A stretch of DNA of 47,062 bases from Saccoglossus kowalevskii. Lineage: Eukaryota > Hemichordata > Enteropneusta > Harrimaniidae. A program made the position numbers and the translations under genes. Shown here piece by piece: positions 13,851-28,480 of this stretch (within the stretch, counting starts at the first letter, position 1; the number at the start of each line of letters is the position of its first letter). The notes under the pieces were generated by a model. That model made no database searches and was not told the DNA's origin. It saw only the letters and a program-made list of their open reading frames with translations. The stretch lies in contig NW_003119269.1 in NCBI RefSeq assembly GCF_000003605.2, positions 1-47,062 on the forward strand, in the 5' to 3' direction.

Positions 13851-15640
13851 TCACAGGATACTTTGCATCACTCACAGAAATACAGTCACAGAATACACTG
13901 CATCACTCATAGAAACACAGTCACTGGATACACTGCATCACTCATAGAAATGTAGTCAGAGGATACACTGCATCACTTATGGGAATACAGTCACAGGATA
14001 CACTGCATCACTCATGACAATACAGTCACAGGATACACTGCATCACTAATGTAAATACAGTCACAGAATACACTGCATCACTCATAGAAATACAGTCACA
14101 AGATACACTCCATCACGTATAGAAATACAGTCACAAGATACACTGCATCACTCATAGAAATACAGTCACAGGATACACTGCATCACTAATATAAATACAG
14201 TCACAGAATACACTGCATCACTCATAGAAATACAGTCACAGGATACACTGCATCACTCATAGAAATACAGTCACAGAATACACTGCATCACTCATAGAAA
14301 TACAGTCACAAGATACACTGCATCACTCATAGAAATACAGTCACAAGATACACTGCATCACTCATAGAAATACAGTCACAGAATACACTGCATCACTCAT
14401 AGAAATACAGTCACAGAATATACTGCATCACTAATAGAAATACAGTCACAAGATACACTGCATCACTCATAGAAATACAGTCACAAGATACACTGCATCA
14501 CTCATAGAAATACAGTCACAGAATACACTGCATCACTCATAGAAATACAGTCACAGAATACACTGCATCACTAATAGAAATACAGTCACAGAATACACTG
14601 CATCACTCATAGAAATACAGTCACAGGATACACTGCATCACTCATAGAAATGCAGTCACAGGATACACTGCATCACTTATGGCAATACAGTCACAGGATA
14701 CACTGCATCACTCATAGAAATACAGTCACAGGATACACTGCATAACTCATAGAAATACAGTCACAGGATACACTGCATCACTTATGAAAATACAGTCACA
14801 GGATACACTGCATCACTCATAGAAATACAGTCACAGGATACACTGCATCACTTATGAAAATACAGTCACAGGATACACTGCATCACTCATAGAAATACAG
14901 TCACAGGATACACTGCATCACTCATAGAAATGCAGTCACAGGATACACTGCATCACTTATGGGAATACAGTCACAGGATACACTGCATCACTTATGGGAA
15001 TACAGTCACAGGATACACTGCATCACTCATAGAAATAAAGTCACAGGATACACTGCATTACTCATGAAAATACAGTCACAGGATACACTGCATCACTAAT
15101 GTAAATACAATCACAGAATACACTGCATCACTCATAGAAATACAGTCACAAGATACACTGCATCACTCATAGAAATACAGTCACAGGATACACTGCATTA
15201 CTCATAGAAAGACAGTCACAGAATACACTGCATCACTCATTGAAATACAGTCACAGGATACACTGCATCACTCATAGAAATACAGTCACAGAATATACTG
15301 CATCACTCATAGAAATACAGTCACAGGATACACTGCATCACTCATAGAAATACAGTCACAGAATATACTGCATCACTCATAGAAATACAGTCACAGGATA
15401 CACTGCATCACTCATAGAAATACAGTCACAGAATACACTGCATCACTCATAGAAATACAGTCACAGGATACACTGCATCACTCACAGAAAGACAGTCACA
15501 GGATACACTACATTACTCATTGAAATACAGTCACAGAATACACTGCATCACTCATAGAAATACAGTCACAGGATACACTGCATCACTCATAGAAATACAG
15601 TCACAGAATACACTGCATCACTCATAGAAATGCAGTCACA
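13851..15640 (+). repeat. Higher-order repeat copy C2
   Basis: The order of variants follows copy C1 at an offset of 3,080 bp (gaaatgtagt 13,947; gtaaatacaa 15,101). Near 15,301-15,370 an extra gaatatactg pair adds 70 bp, so the matching cattactcat unit is at 15,511, 3,150 bp after its partner at 12,361. A single gaaataaag variant near 15,036 creates AATAAA, which I take as chance. Confidence 0.83.
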
Positions 15641-18125
15641 GGATACACTCCATCACTCATGGAAATACACTCACAGAAAACACTGCATCATTCATGGAAA
15701 TACAGTCACAAAATACACTGCATCACTCATAGAAATACAGTCACAGGATATACACTCCATCACTCATGGAAATACAGTCACAGGATACACTGCATCACTC
15801 ATGGAAATACAGTCACAGAATACACTGCATCACTCATAGAAATACAGTCACATGATACACTGCATCACTCATAGAAATACAGTCACAGGATACACTGCAT
15901 TTCATAAAAATACAGTCACAGGATACACCGCATCACTCATGGAAATACAGTCACAGAATACACTGCATCACTCATGGAAATACAGTCACAGGATACACTG
16001 CATCACTCATGGAAATACAGTCACAGGATACACTGCATCACTCATAGAAATACAATCACAAGATACACTGCATAACTCATAGAAATACAGTCATAGAATA
16101 CACTGCATCACTCATAGAAATACAGTCACAGGATACACTGCATCACTCATAGAAATACAGTCACAGGATACACTGCATCACTCATAGAAATGCAGTCAGA
16201 GGAGACACTGCATCACTTATGGGAATACAGTCACATGATACACTGCATCACTCATAGAAATACAGTCACAGGATACACTGCATCACTCATAGAAATACAG
16301 TCACAGAATACACTGCATCACTCATAGAAATACAGTCACAGGATACACTGCATCACTCATAGAAATACAGTGTCAGAATACACTGCATCACTCATAGAAA
16401 TACAGTCACAAGATACACTGCACCACTCATAGAAATACAGTCACAGAATACACTACATCACTCATAGAAATACAGTCACAGGATACTTTGCATCACTCAC
16501 AGAAATACAGTCACAGAATACACTGCATCACTCATAGAAACACAGTCACTGGATACACTGCATCACTCATAGAAATGTAGTCAGAGGATACACTGCATCA
16601 CTTATGGGAATACAGTCACAGGATACACTGCATCACTCATGAAAATACAGTCACAGGATACACTGCATCACTAATATAAATACAGTCACAGAATACACTG
16701 CATCACTCATAGAAATACAGTCACAAGATACACTCCATCACGTATAGAAATACAGTCACAAGATACACTGCATCACTCATAGAAATACAGTCACAGGATA
16801 CACTGCATCACTAATATAAATACAGTCACAGAATACACTGCATCACTCATAGAAATACAGTCACAGAATACACTGCATCACTCATAGAAATACAGTCACA
16901 GAATATACTGCATCACTAATAGAAATACAGTCACAAGATACACTGCATCACTCATAGAAATACAGTCACAAGATACACTGCATCACTCATAGAAATACAG
17001 TCACAGAATACACTGCATCACTCATAGAAATACAGTCACAGAATACACTGCATCACTAATAGAAATACAGTCACAGAATACACTGCATCACTCATAGAAA
17101 TACAGTCACAGGATACACTGCATCACTCATAGAAATGCAGTCACAGGATACACTGCATCACTTATGGCAATACAGTCACAGGATACACTGCATCACTCAT
17201 AGAAATACAGTCACAGGATACACTGCATAACTCATAGAAATACAGTCACAGGATACACTGCATCACTTATGAAAATACAGTCACAGGATACACTGCATCA
17301 CTTATGAAAATACAGTCACAGGATACACTGCATCACTCATAGAAATACAGTCACAGGATACACTGCATCACTTATGAAAATACAGTCACAGGATACACTG
17401 CATCACTCATAGAAATACAGTCACAGGATACACTGCATCACTCATAGAAATGCAGTCACAGGATACACTGCATCACTTATGGGAATACAGTCACAGGATA
17501 CACTGCATCACTTATGGGAATACAGTCACAGGATACACTGCATCACTCATAGAAATACAGTCACAGGATACACTGCATTACTCATGAAAATACAGTCACA
17601 GGATACACTGCATCACTAATGTAAATACAATCACAGAATACACTGCATCACTCATAGAAATACAGTCACAAGATACACTGCATCACTCATAGAAATACAG
17701 TCACAGGATACACTGCATTACTCATAGAAAGACAGTCACAGAATACACTGCATCACTCATAGAAATACAGTCACAGAATATACTGCATCACTAATAGAAA
17801 TACAGTCACAAGATACACTGCATCACTCATAGAAATACAGTCACAAGATACACTGCATCACTCATAGAAATACAGTCACAGAATACACTGCATCACTCAT
17901 AGAAATACAGTCACAGAATACACTGCATCACTAATAGAAATACAGTCACAGAATACACTGCATCACTCATAGAAATACAGTCACATGATACACTGCATCA
18001 CTCATAGAAATGCAGTCACAGGATACACTGCATCACTTATGGCAATACAGTCACAGGATACACTGCATCACTCATAGAAATACAGTCACAGAATACACTG
18101 CATCACTCATAGAAATGCAGTCACA
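15641..18125 (+). repeat. Higher-order repeat copy C3
   Basis: Starts with the ctccatcactcatgg and tacactcac cassette, also found 2,485 bp (71 units) later at the start of the next copy. Contains the 37-bp unit at 15,747, the 33-bp unit at 15,889, gaaatgtagt at 16,572 and gtaaatacaa at 17,621. Inside, an 875-bp (25-unit) segment starting at gaatatactg 16,901 is repeated from 17,776 (cttatggcaa at 17,162 and again at 18,037), but the second copy breaks off near 18,090. Confidence 0.83.
15889..15921 (+). repeat. 33-bp unit at head of copy C3
   Basis: 37-bp unit at 15,747. The upstream side matches 4,693 while the downstream side matches 10,184, so it looks like a join of the two. Confidence 0.92.
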
Positions 18126-19040
18126 GGATACACTCCATCACTCATGGAAATACACTCACAGAAAACACTGCATCATTCATGGAAATACAGTCACAAAATA
18201 CACTGCATCACTCATAGAAATACAGTCACAGGATATACACTCCATCACTCATGGAAATACAGTCACAGGATACACTGCATCACTCATGGAAATACAGTCA
18301 CAGAATACACTGCATCACTCATAGAAATACAGTCACATGATACACTGCATCACTCATAGAAATACAGTCACAGGATACACTGCATTTCATAAAAATACAG
18401 TCACAGGATACACCGCATCACTCATGGAAATACAGTCACAGAATACACTGCATCACTCATGGAAATACAGTCACAGGATACACTGCATCACTCATGGAAA
18501 TACAGTCACAGGATACACTGCATCACTCATAGAAATACAATCACAAGATACACTGCATAACTCATAGAAATACAGTCATAGAATACACTGCATCACTCAT
18601 AGAAATACAGTCACAGGATACACTGCATCACTCATAGAAATACAGTCACAGGATACACTGCATCACTCATAGAAATGCAGTCAGAGGATACACTGCATCA
18701 CTTATGGGAATACAGTCACAGGATACACTGCATCACTCATAGAAATACAGTCACAGAATACACTGCATGACTCATAGAAATACAGTCACAAGATACACTG
18801 CACCACTCATAGAAATACAGTCACAGAATACACTACATCACTCATAGAAATACAGTCACAGGATACTTTGCATCACTCACAGAAATACAGTCACAGAATA
18901 CACTGCATCACTCATAGAAACACAGTCACTGGATACACTGCATCACTCATAGAAATGTAGTCAGAGGATACACTGCATCACTTATGGGAATACAGTCACA
19001 GGATACACTGCATCACTCATGAAAATACAGTCACAGGATA
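18126..19040 (+). repeat. Higher-order repeat copy C4, truncated
   Basis: Repeats the head of copy C3 (37-bp unit at 18,232, 33-bp unit at 18,374, gaaatgtagt at 18,952), then stops. Some units are missing relative to C3: gaaatgtagt is 2,380 bp, not 2,485 bp, after its partner. It ends at a one-base gain near 19,039 (ggataacactgc) followed directly by a one-base loss (aatgtaatac). This is the boundary with the uniform block to the right. Confidence 0.82.
18374..18406 (+). repeat. 33-bp unit at head of copy C4
   Basis: 37-bp unit at 18,232. It lies 2,485 bp after the copy at 15,889 with the same flanks. Confidence 0.92.
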
Positions 19041-22000
19041 ACACTGCATCACTAATGTAATACAGTCACAGGATACACTGCATCACTCATAGAAATACAG
19101 TCACATGATACACTGCGTCACTCATAGAAATACAGTCACATGATACACTGCGTCACTCATAGAAATACAGTCACATGATACACTGCATCACTCATAGAAA
19201 TACAGTCACAGGATACACTGCATCACTCATAGAAATACAGTCACATGATACACTGCGTCACTCATAGAAATACAGTCACATGATACACTGCATCACTCAT
19301 AGAAATACAGTCACAGGATACACTGCATCACTCATTGAAATACAGTCACACGATACACTGCATCACTCATTGAAATACAGTCACAGGATACACTGCATCA
19401 CTCATAGAAATACAGTCACAGGATACACTGCATCACTCATAGAAATACAGTCACAGGATACACTGCATCACTCATAGAAATACAGTCACATGATACACTG
19501 CATCACTCATAGAAATACAGTCACATGATACACTGCATCACTCATAGAAATACAGTCACAGGATACACTGCATCACTCATAGAAATACAGTCACATGATA
19601 CACTGCGTCACTCATAGAAATACAGTCACATGATACACTGCGTCACTCATAGAAATACAGTCACATGATACACTGCATCACTCATAGAAATACAGTCACA
19701 GGATACACTGCATCACTCATAGAAATACAGTCACATGATACACTGCGTCACTCATAGAAATACAGTCACATGATACACTGCATCACTCATAGAAATACAG
19801 TCACAGGATACGCTGCATCACTCATTGAAATACAGTCACACGATACACTGCATCACTCATTGAAATACAGTCACAGGATACACTGCATCACTCATAGAAA
19901 TACAGTCACAGGATACACTGCATCACTCATAGAAATACAGTCACAGGATACACTGCATCACTCATGGAAATACAGTCACACGATACACTGCATCACTCAT
20001 AGAAATACAGTCACAGGATACACTGCATCACTCATAGAAATACAGTCACAGGATACACTGCATCACTCATTGAAATACAGTCACACGATATACTGCATCA
20101 CTCATAGAAATACAGTCACAGGATACACTGCATCACTCATAGAAATACAGTCACAGGATACACTGCATCACTCATTGAAATACAGTCACACGATACACTG
20201 CATCACTCATAGAAATACAGTCACAGGATACACTGCATCACTCATTGAAATACAGTCACACGATACACTGCATCACTCATAGAAATACAGTCACAGGATA
20301 CACTGCATCACTCATAGAAATACAGTCACAGGATACACTGCATCACTCATTGAAATACAGTCACACGATACACTGCATCACTCATAGAAATACAGTCACA
20401 GGATACACTGCATCACTCATAGAAATACAGTCACAGGATACACTGCATCACTCATAGAAATACAGTCACAGGATACACTGCACCACTCATAGAAATACAG
20501 TCACAGGATACACTGCATCACTCATAGAAATACAGTCACATGATACACTGCATCACTCATAGAAATGCAGTCACAAGATACACTGCATCACTCATAGAAA
20601 TACAGTCACAAGATACACTGCATCACTCATAGAAATACAGTCACAGGATACACTGCATCACTCATTGAAATACAGTCACAGGATACACTGCATCACTCAT
20701 AGAAATACAGTCACAGGATACACTGCATCACTCATAGAAATACAGTCACAGGATACACTGCATCACTCATAGAAATACAGTCACAGGATACACTGCATCA
20801 CTCATAGAAATACAGTTACAGGATACACTGCATCACTCATAGAAATACAGTCACATGATACACTGCATCACTCATAGAAATACAGTCACAAGATACACTG
20901 CATCACTCATAGAAATACAGTCACAAGATACACTGCATCACTCATAGAAATACACTCACAGAATACACTGCATCACTCATAGAAATACAGTCACAGAATA
21001 CACTGCATCACTCATAGAAATACAGTCACAAGATACACTGCATCACTCATAGAAATACAGTCACAAGATACACTGCATCACTCATAGAAATACAGTCACA
21101 GAATACACTGCATCACTCATAGGAATACAGTCACAAGATACACTGCATCACTCATAGAAATACAGTCACAGGATACACTGCATAACTCATAGAAATACAG
21201 TCACAGGATACACTGCATCACTCATAGAAATACAGTCACAGGATACACTGCATCACTCATAGAAATACAGTCACAGGATACACTGCACCACTCATAGAAA
21301 TACAGTCACAGGATACACTGCATCACTCATAGAAATACAGTTACAGAATACACTGCATCACTCATAGAAATACAGTCACAGGATACACTGCATCACTCAT
21401 AGAAATACAGTTACAGGATACACTGCATCACTCATAGAAATACAGTCACACGATACACTGCATCACTCATAGAAATACAGTCACAGGATACACTACATCA
21501 CTCATAGAAATACAGTTACAGGATACACTGCATCACTCATAGAAATACAGTCACACGATACACTGCATCACTTATAGAAATACAGTTACAGAATACACTG
21601 CATCACTCATAGAAATACAGTCACAGGATACACTGCATCACTCATAGAAATACAGTTACAGAATACACTGCATCACTCATAGAAATACAGTCACAGGATA
21701 CACTGCATCACTTCATAGAAATACAGTTACAGAATACACTGCATCACTCATAGAAATACAGTCACAGGATACACTGCATCACTCATAGAAATACAGTTAC
21801 AGGATACACTGCATCACTCATAGAAATACAGTCACACGATACACTGCATCACTCATAGAAATACAGTCACACGATACACTGCATCACTCATAGAAATACA
21901 GTCACAGGATACACTGCATCACTCATTGAAATACAGTCACAGGATACACTGCATCACTCATTGAAATACAGTCACACGATACACTGCATCACTCATAGAA

Positions 22001-23440
22001 ATACAGTCACACGATACACTGCATCACTCATTGAAATACAGTCACAGGATACACTGCATCACTCATAGAAATACAGTCACAGGATACACTGCATCACTCA
22101 TTGAAATACAGTCACACGATACACTGCATCACTCATAGAAATACAGTCACACGATACACTGCATCACTCATAGAAATACAGTCACAGGATACACTGCATC
22201 ACTCATTGAAATACAGTCACAGGATACACTGCATCACTCATTGAAATACAGTCACAGGATACACTGCATCACTCATTGAAATACAGTCACAGGATACACT
22301 GCATCACTCATAGAAATACAGTCACACGATACACTGCATCACTCATTGAAATACAGTCACAGGATACACTGCATCACTCATAGAAATACAGTCACAGGAT
22401 ACACTGCATCACTCATAGAAATACAGTCACAGGATACACTGCATCACTCATAGAAATACAGTCACAGGATACACTGCATCACTCATAGAAATACAGTCAC
22501 AGGATACACTGCATCACTCATAGAAATACAGTCACAGGATACACTGCATCACTCATAGAAATACAGTCACAGGATACACTGCATCACTCATAGAAATACA
22601 GTCACAGGATACACTGCATCACTCATAGAAATACAGTCACAGGATACACTGCATCACTCATAGAAATACAGTCACAGGATACACTGCATCACTCATAGAA
22701 ATACAGTCACAGGATACACTGCATCACTCATAGAAATACAGTCACAGGATACACTGCATCACTCATAGAAATACAGTCACAGGATACACTGCATCACTCA
22801 TAGAAATACAGTCACACGATACACTGCATCACTCATAGAAATACAGTCACAAGATACACTGCATCACTCATAGAAATACAGTCACAGGATACACTGCATC
22901 ACTCATAGAAATACAGTCACAGGATACACTGCATCACTCATAGAAATGCAGTCACAGGATACACTGCATCACTCATAGAAATGCAGTCACAGGATACACT
23001 GCATCACTCATAGAAATACAGTCACACGATACACTGCATCACTCATAGAAATACAGTCACAGGATACACTGCATCACTCATAGAAATACAGTCACAGGAT
23101 ACACTGCATCACTCATAGAAATACAGTCACAGGATACACTGCATCACTCATAGAAATACAGTCACAGGATACACTGCATCACTCATAGAAATACAGTCAC
23201 AGGATACACTGCATCACTCATAGAAATACAGTCACAGGATACACTGCATCACTCATAGAAATACAGTCACACGATACACTGCATCACTCATAGAAATACA
23301 GTCACAAGATACACTGCATCACTCATAGAAATACAGTCACAGGATACACTGCATCACTCATAGAAATACAGTCACAGGATACACTGCATCACTCATAGAA
23401 ATACAGTCACATGATACACTGCATCACTCATAGAAATACA
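19041..23440 (+). repeat. Nearly uniform array block III with nested sub-periods
   Basis: About 126 near-consensus units with a single one-base gain (cacttcatag, near 21,712). Sub-structure: a 490-bp (14-unit) tandem duplication (gcgtca at 19,116 and 19,606); 105-bp trimers marked by cattg or catgg at 19,858, 19,963, 20,068 and 20,173, with a further pair at 20,243 and 20,348; and a 455-bp (13-unit) repeat of the cacacg-then-cacaag pair (aag at 22,851 and 23,306). cagttacag units cluster at about 20,815-21,800. The 22.4-23.4 kb part resembles 3.2-4.1 kb. Confidence 0.82.
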
Positions 23441-23902
23441 GTCACAGAATACACTGCATCACTCATAGAAATACAGTCACAGGATACACTGCATCACTCA
23501 TAGAAATACAGTCACAGGATACACTACATCACTCATAGAAATACAGTCACAAGATACACTGCATCACTCATAGAAAGACAGTCACAGAATACACTGCATC
23601 ACTCATAGAAATACATTCACAGGATACACTGCATCACTCATAGAAATACAGTCACAGAATATACTGCATCACTCATAGAAATACAGTCACAGGATACACT
23701 GCGTCACTCATAGAAATACAGTCACAGGATACACTGCATAACTCATAGAAATACAGTCACAGGATACACTGCATCACTCATGGAAATACAGTCACAGAAT
23801 ACACTGCATCACTCATAGAAATACAGTCACATGATACACTGCATCACTCATAGAAATACAGTCACAGGATACACTGCATCACTCATAGAAATACAGTCAC
23901 AG

Positions 23903-23935
23903 GATACACTGCATTTCATAAAAATACAGTCACAG
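23903..23935 (+). repeat. 33-bp unit with 34-bp partner, 1,152-bp family
   Basis: The 34-bp unit catggaatac is at 23,987. No 37-bp unit upstream. Confidence 0.92.
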
Positions 23936-25054
23936 GATACACCGCATCACTCATGGAAATACAGTCACAGAATACACTGCATCACTCATGGAATACAGTC
24001 ACAGGATACACTGCATCACTCAAGGAAATACAGTCACAGAATACACTGCATCACTCATGGAAATACAGTCACAGGATACACTGCATCACTCATGGAAATA
24101 CAGTCACAGAATACACTGCATCACTCATAGAAATACAGTCACATGATACACTGCATCACTCATAGAAATACAGTCACAGAATACACTGCATCACTCATAG
24201 AAATACAGTCACAGGATACACTGCATCACTCATAGAAATACAGTCACAGGATACACTACATCACTCATAGAAATACAGTCACAAGATACACTGCATCACT
24301 CATAGAAAGACAGTCACAGAATACACTGCATCACTCATAGAAATACAGTCACAGGATACACTGCATCACTCATAGAAGTACAGTCACAGAATATACTGCA
24401 TCACTCATAGAAATACAGTCACAGGATACACTGCATAACTCATAGAAATACAGTCACAGGATACACTGCATCACTCATAGAAATACAGTCACAGAATACA
24501 CTGCATCACTCATAGAAATACAGTCACAGGATACACTGCATCACTCATAGAAAGACAGTCACAGGATACACTACATTACTCATAGAAATACAGTCACAGA
24601 ATACACTGCATCACTCATAGAAATACAGTCACTGGATACACTGCATCACTCATAGAAATACAGTCAGAGGATACACTGCATCACTCATGGAAATACAGTC
24701 ACAGGATACACTGCATCACTCATGGAAATACAGTCACAGAATACACTGCATCACTCATAGAAATACAGTCACATGAGACACTGCATCACTCATAGAAATA
24801 CAGTCACATGATACACTGCATCACTCATAGAAATACAGTCTCAGGATACACTGCATCACTTATCAAAATACAGTCACAGGATACACTGCATCACTCATAG
24901 AAATACAGTCACAGAATACACTGCATCACTCATAGAAATACAGTCACAGGATACACTGCATCACTCATAGAAATACAGTCACATGATACACTGCATCACT
25001 CATAGAAATACAGTCACAGGATACACTGCATCACTCATAGAAATACAGTCACAG

Positions 25055-25087
25055 GATACACTGCATTTCATAAAAATACAGTCACAG
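25055..25087 (+). repeat. 33-bp unit, next 1,152-bp copy
   Basis: 34-bp unit at 25,139. Flanks match those of 23,903 over several hundred bases. Confidence 0.92.
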
Positions 25088-27151
25088 GATACACCGCATC
25101 ACTCATGGAAATACAGTCACAGAATACACTGCATCACTCATGGAATACAGTCACAGGATACACTGCATCACTCAAGGAAATACAGTCACAGAATACACTG
25201 CATCACTCATGGAAATACAGTCACAGGATACACTGCATCACTCATGGAAATACAGTCACAGAATACACTGCATCACTCATAGAAATACAGTCACATGATA
25301 CACTGCATCACTCATAGAAATACAGTCACAGAATACACTGCATCACTCATAGAAATACAGTCACAGGATACACTGCATCACTCATAGAAATACAGTCACA
25401 GGATGCACTACATCACTCATAGAAATACAGTCACTAGATACACTGCATCACTCATAGAAAGACAGTCACAGAATACACTGCATCACTCATAGAAATACAG
25501 TCACAGGATACACTGCATCACTCATAGAAGTGCAGTCACAGAATATACTGCATCACTCATAGAAATACAGTCACAGGATACACTGCATAACTCATAGAAA
25601 TACAGTCACAGGATACACTGCATCACTCATAGAAATACAGTCACAGAATACACTGCATCACTCATAGAAATACAGTCACAGGATACACTGCATCACTCAT
25701 AGAAAGACAGTCACAGGATACACTACATTACTCATAGAAATACAGTCACAGAATACACTGCATCACTCATAGAAATACAGTCACTGGATACACTGCATCA
25801 CTCATAGAAATACAGTCAGAGGATACACTGCATCACTCATGGAAATACAGTCACAGGATACACTGCATCACTCATGGAAATACAGTCACAGAATACACTG
25901 CATCACTCATAGAAATACAGTCACATGATACACTGCATCACTCATAGAAATACAGTCACATGATACACTGCATCACTCATAGAAATACAGTCTCAGGATA
26001 CACTGCATCACTTATCAAAATACAGTCACAGGATACACTGCATCACTCATAGAAATACAGTCACAGAATACACTGCATCACTCATAGAAATACAGTCACA
26101 GGATACACTGCATCACTCATAGAAATACAGTCACAGAATATACTGCATCACTCATAGAAATACAGTCACAGGATACACTGCATCACTCATAGAAGTACAG
26201 TCACAGAATATACTGCATCACTCATAGAAATACAGTCACAGGATACACTGCATAACTCATAGAAATACAGTCACAGGATACACTGCATCACTCATAGAAA
26301 TACAGTCACAGAATACACTGCATCACTCATAGAAATACAGTCACAGGATACACTGCATCACTCATAGAAAGACAGTCACAGGATACACTACATTACTCAT
26401 AGAAATACAGTCACAGAATACACTGCATCACTCATAGAAATACAGTCACTGGATACACTGCATCACTCATAGAAATACAGTCAGAGGATACACTGCATCA
26501 CTCATGGAAATACAGTCACAGGATACACTGCATCACTCATGGAAATACAGTCACAGAATACACTGCATCACTCATAGAAATACAGTCACATGATACACTG
26601 CATCACTCATAGAAATACAGTCACATGATACACTGCATCACTCATAGAAATACAGTCTCAGGATACACTGCATCACTTATCAAAATACAGTCACAGGATA
26701 CACTGCATCACTCATAGAAATACAGTCACAGAATACACTGCATCACTCATAGAAATACAGTCACAGGATACACTGCATCACTCATAGAAATACAGTCACA
26801 GAATATACTGCATCACTCATAGAAAGACAGTCACAGAATACACTGCATCACTCATAGAAATACATTCACAGGATACACTGCATCACTCATAGAAATACAG
26901 TCACAGAATATACTGCATCACTCATAGAAATACAGTCACAGGATACACTGCGTCACTCATAGAAATACAGTCACAGGATACACTGCATAACTCATAGAAA
27001 TACAGTCACAGGATACACTGCATCACTCATGGAAATACAGTCACAGAATACACTGCATCACTCATAGAAATACAGTCACATGATACACTGCATCACTCAT
27101 AGAAATACAGTCACAGGATACACTGCATCACTCATAGAAATACAGTCACAG

Positions 27152-27184
27152 GATACACTGCATTTCATAAAAATACAGTCACAG
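27152..27184 (+). repeat. 33-bp unit, third member of the cluster
   Basis: 34-bp unit at 27,236. It carries a private ggatatactgc change downstream near 27,325. Confidence 0.92.
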
Positions 27185-28480
27185 GATACACCGCATCACT
27201 CATGGAAATACAGTCACAGAATACACTGCATCACTCATGGAATACAGTCACAGGATACACTGCATCACTCAAGGAAATACAGTCACAGAATACACTGCAT
27301 CACTCATGGAAATACAGTCACAGGATATACTGCATCACTCATGGAAATACAGTCACAGAATACACTGCATCACTCATAGAAATACAGTCACATGATACAC
27401 TGCATCACTCATAGAAATACAGTCACAGAATACACTGCATCACTCATAGAAATACAGTCACAGGATACACTGCATCACTCATAGAAATACAGTCACAGGA
27501 TACACTACATCACTCATAGAAATACAGTCACAAGATACACTGCATCACTCATAGAAAGACAGTCACAGAATACACTGCATCACTCATAGAAATACAGTCA
27601 CAGGATACACTGCATCACTCATAGAAGTACAGTCACAGAATATACTGCATCACTCATAGAAATACAGTCACAGGATACACTGCATAACTCATAGAAATAC
27701 AGTCACAGGATACACTGCATCACTCATAGAAATACAGTCACAGAATACACTGCATCACTCATAGAAATACAGTCACAGGATACACTGCATCACTCATAGA
27801 AAGACAGTCACAGGATACACTACACTACTCATAGAAATACAGTCACAGAATACACTGCATCACTCATAGAAATACAGTCACTGGATACACTGCATCACTC
27901 ATAGAAATACAGTCAGAGGATACACTGCATCACTCATGGAAATACAGTCACAGGATACACTGCATCACTCATGGAAATACAGTCACAGAATACACTGCAT
28001 CACTCATAGAAATACAGTCACATGATACACTGCATCACTCATAGAAATACAGTCACATGATACACTGCATCACTCATAGAAATACAGTCTCAGGATACAC
28101 TGCATCACTTATCAAAATACAGTCACAGGATACACTGCATCACTCATAGAAATACAGTCACAGAATACACTGCATCACTCATAGAAATACAGTCACAGGA
28201 TACACTGCATCACTCATAGAAATACAGTCACAGAATATACTGCATCACTCATAGAAATACAGTCACAGGATACACTGCATAACTCATAGAAATACAGTCA
28301 CAGGATACACTGCATCACTCATAGAAATACAGTCACAGAATACACTGCATCACTCATAGAAATACAGTCACAGGATACACTGCATCACTCATAGAAAGAC
28401 AGTCACAGGATACACTACATTACTCATAGAAATACAGTCACAGAATACACTGCATCACTCATAGAAATACAGTCACAGGA

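Larger units (their letters stand above)
23441..28480 (+). repeat. 1,152-bp higher-order repeat cluster
   Basis: The 33-bp unit recurs at 23,903 and 25,055 (1,152 bp) and again at 27,152 (2,097 bp). The cttatcaaaa marker lies at 24,861 and 26,013 (1,152 bp), 26,678 (665 bp, exactly 19 units) and 28,110 (1,432 bp). 1,152 bp is 33 units minus three bases, the loss being one 33-bp unit plus one 34-bp unit in each repeat. The copy after 26,013 skips the 33-bp cassette and is therefore a whole number of units. Shared rare units are gaaagacag, catagaagtac, gaaatacattcac, gtcactgg and gtcagagg. Confidence 0.87.

Noticed and set aside
15030-15045. AATAAA polyadenylation signal in one unit
   Set aside because: A single-base variant of gaaatacag in one unit, with no gene upstream.
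19770-20282. 170-codon open reading frame, and about 25 shorter ones of 65-111 codons elsewhere
   Set aside because: They are made only of repeat units read through three phases and occur where TAG became TGG or TTG. Several pairs overlap each other in different frames, and identical ones recur with duplicated cassettes. There is no change in composition, no domain and no sign of coding constraint, so none is called as a gene.
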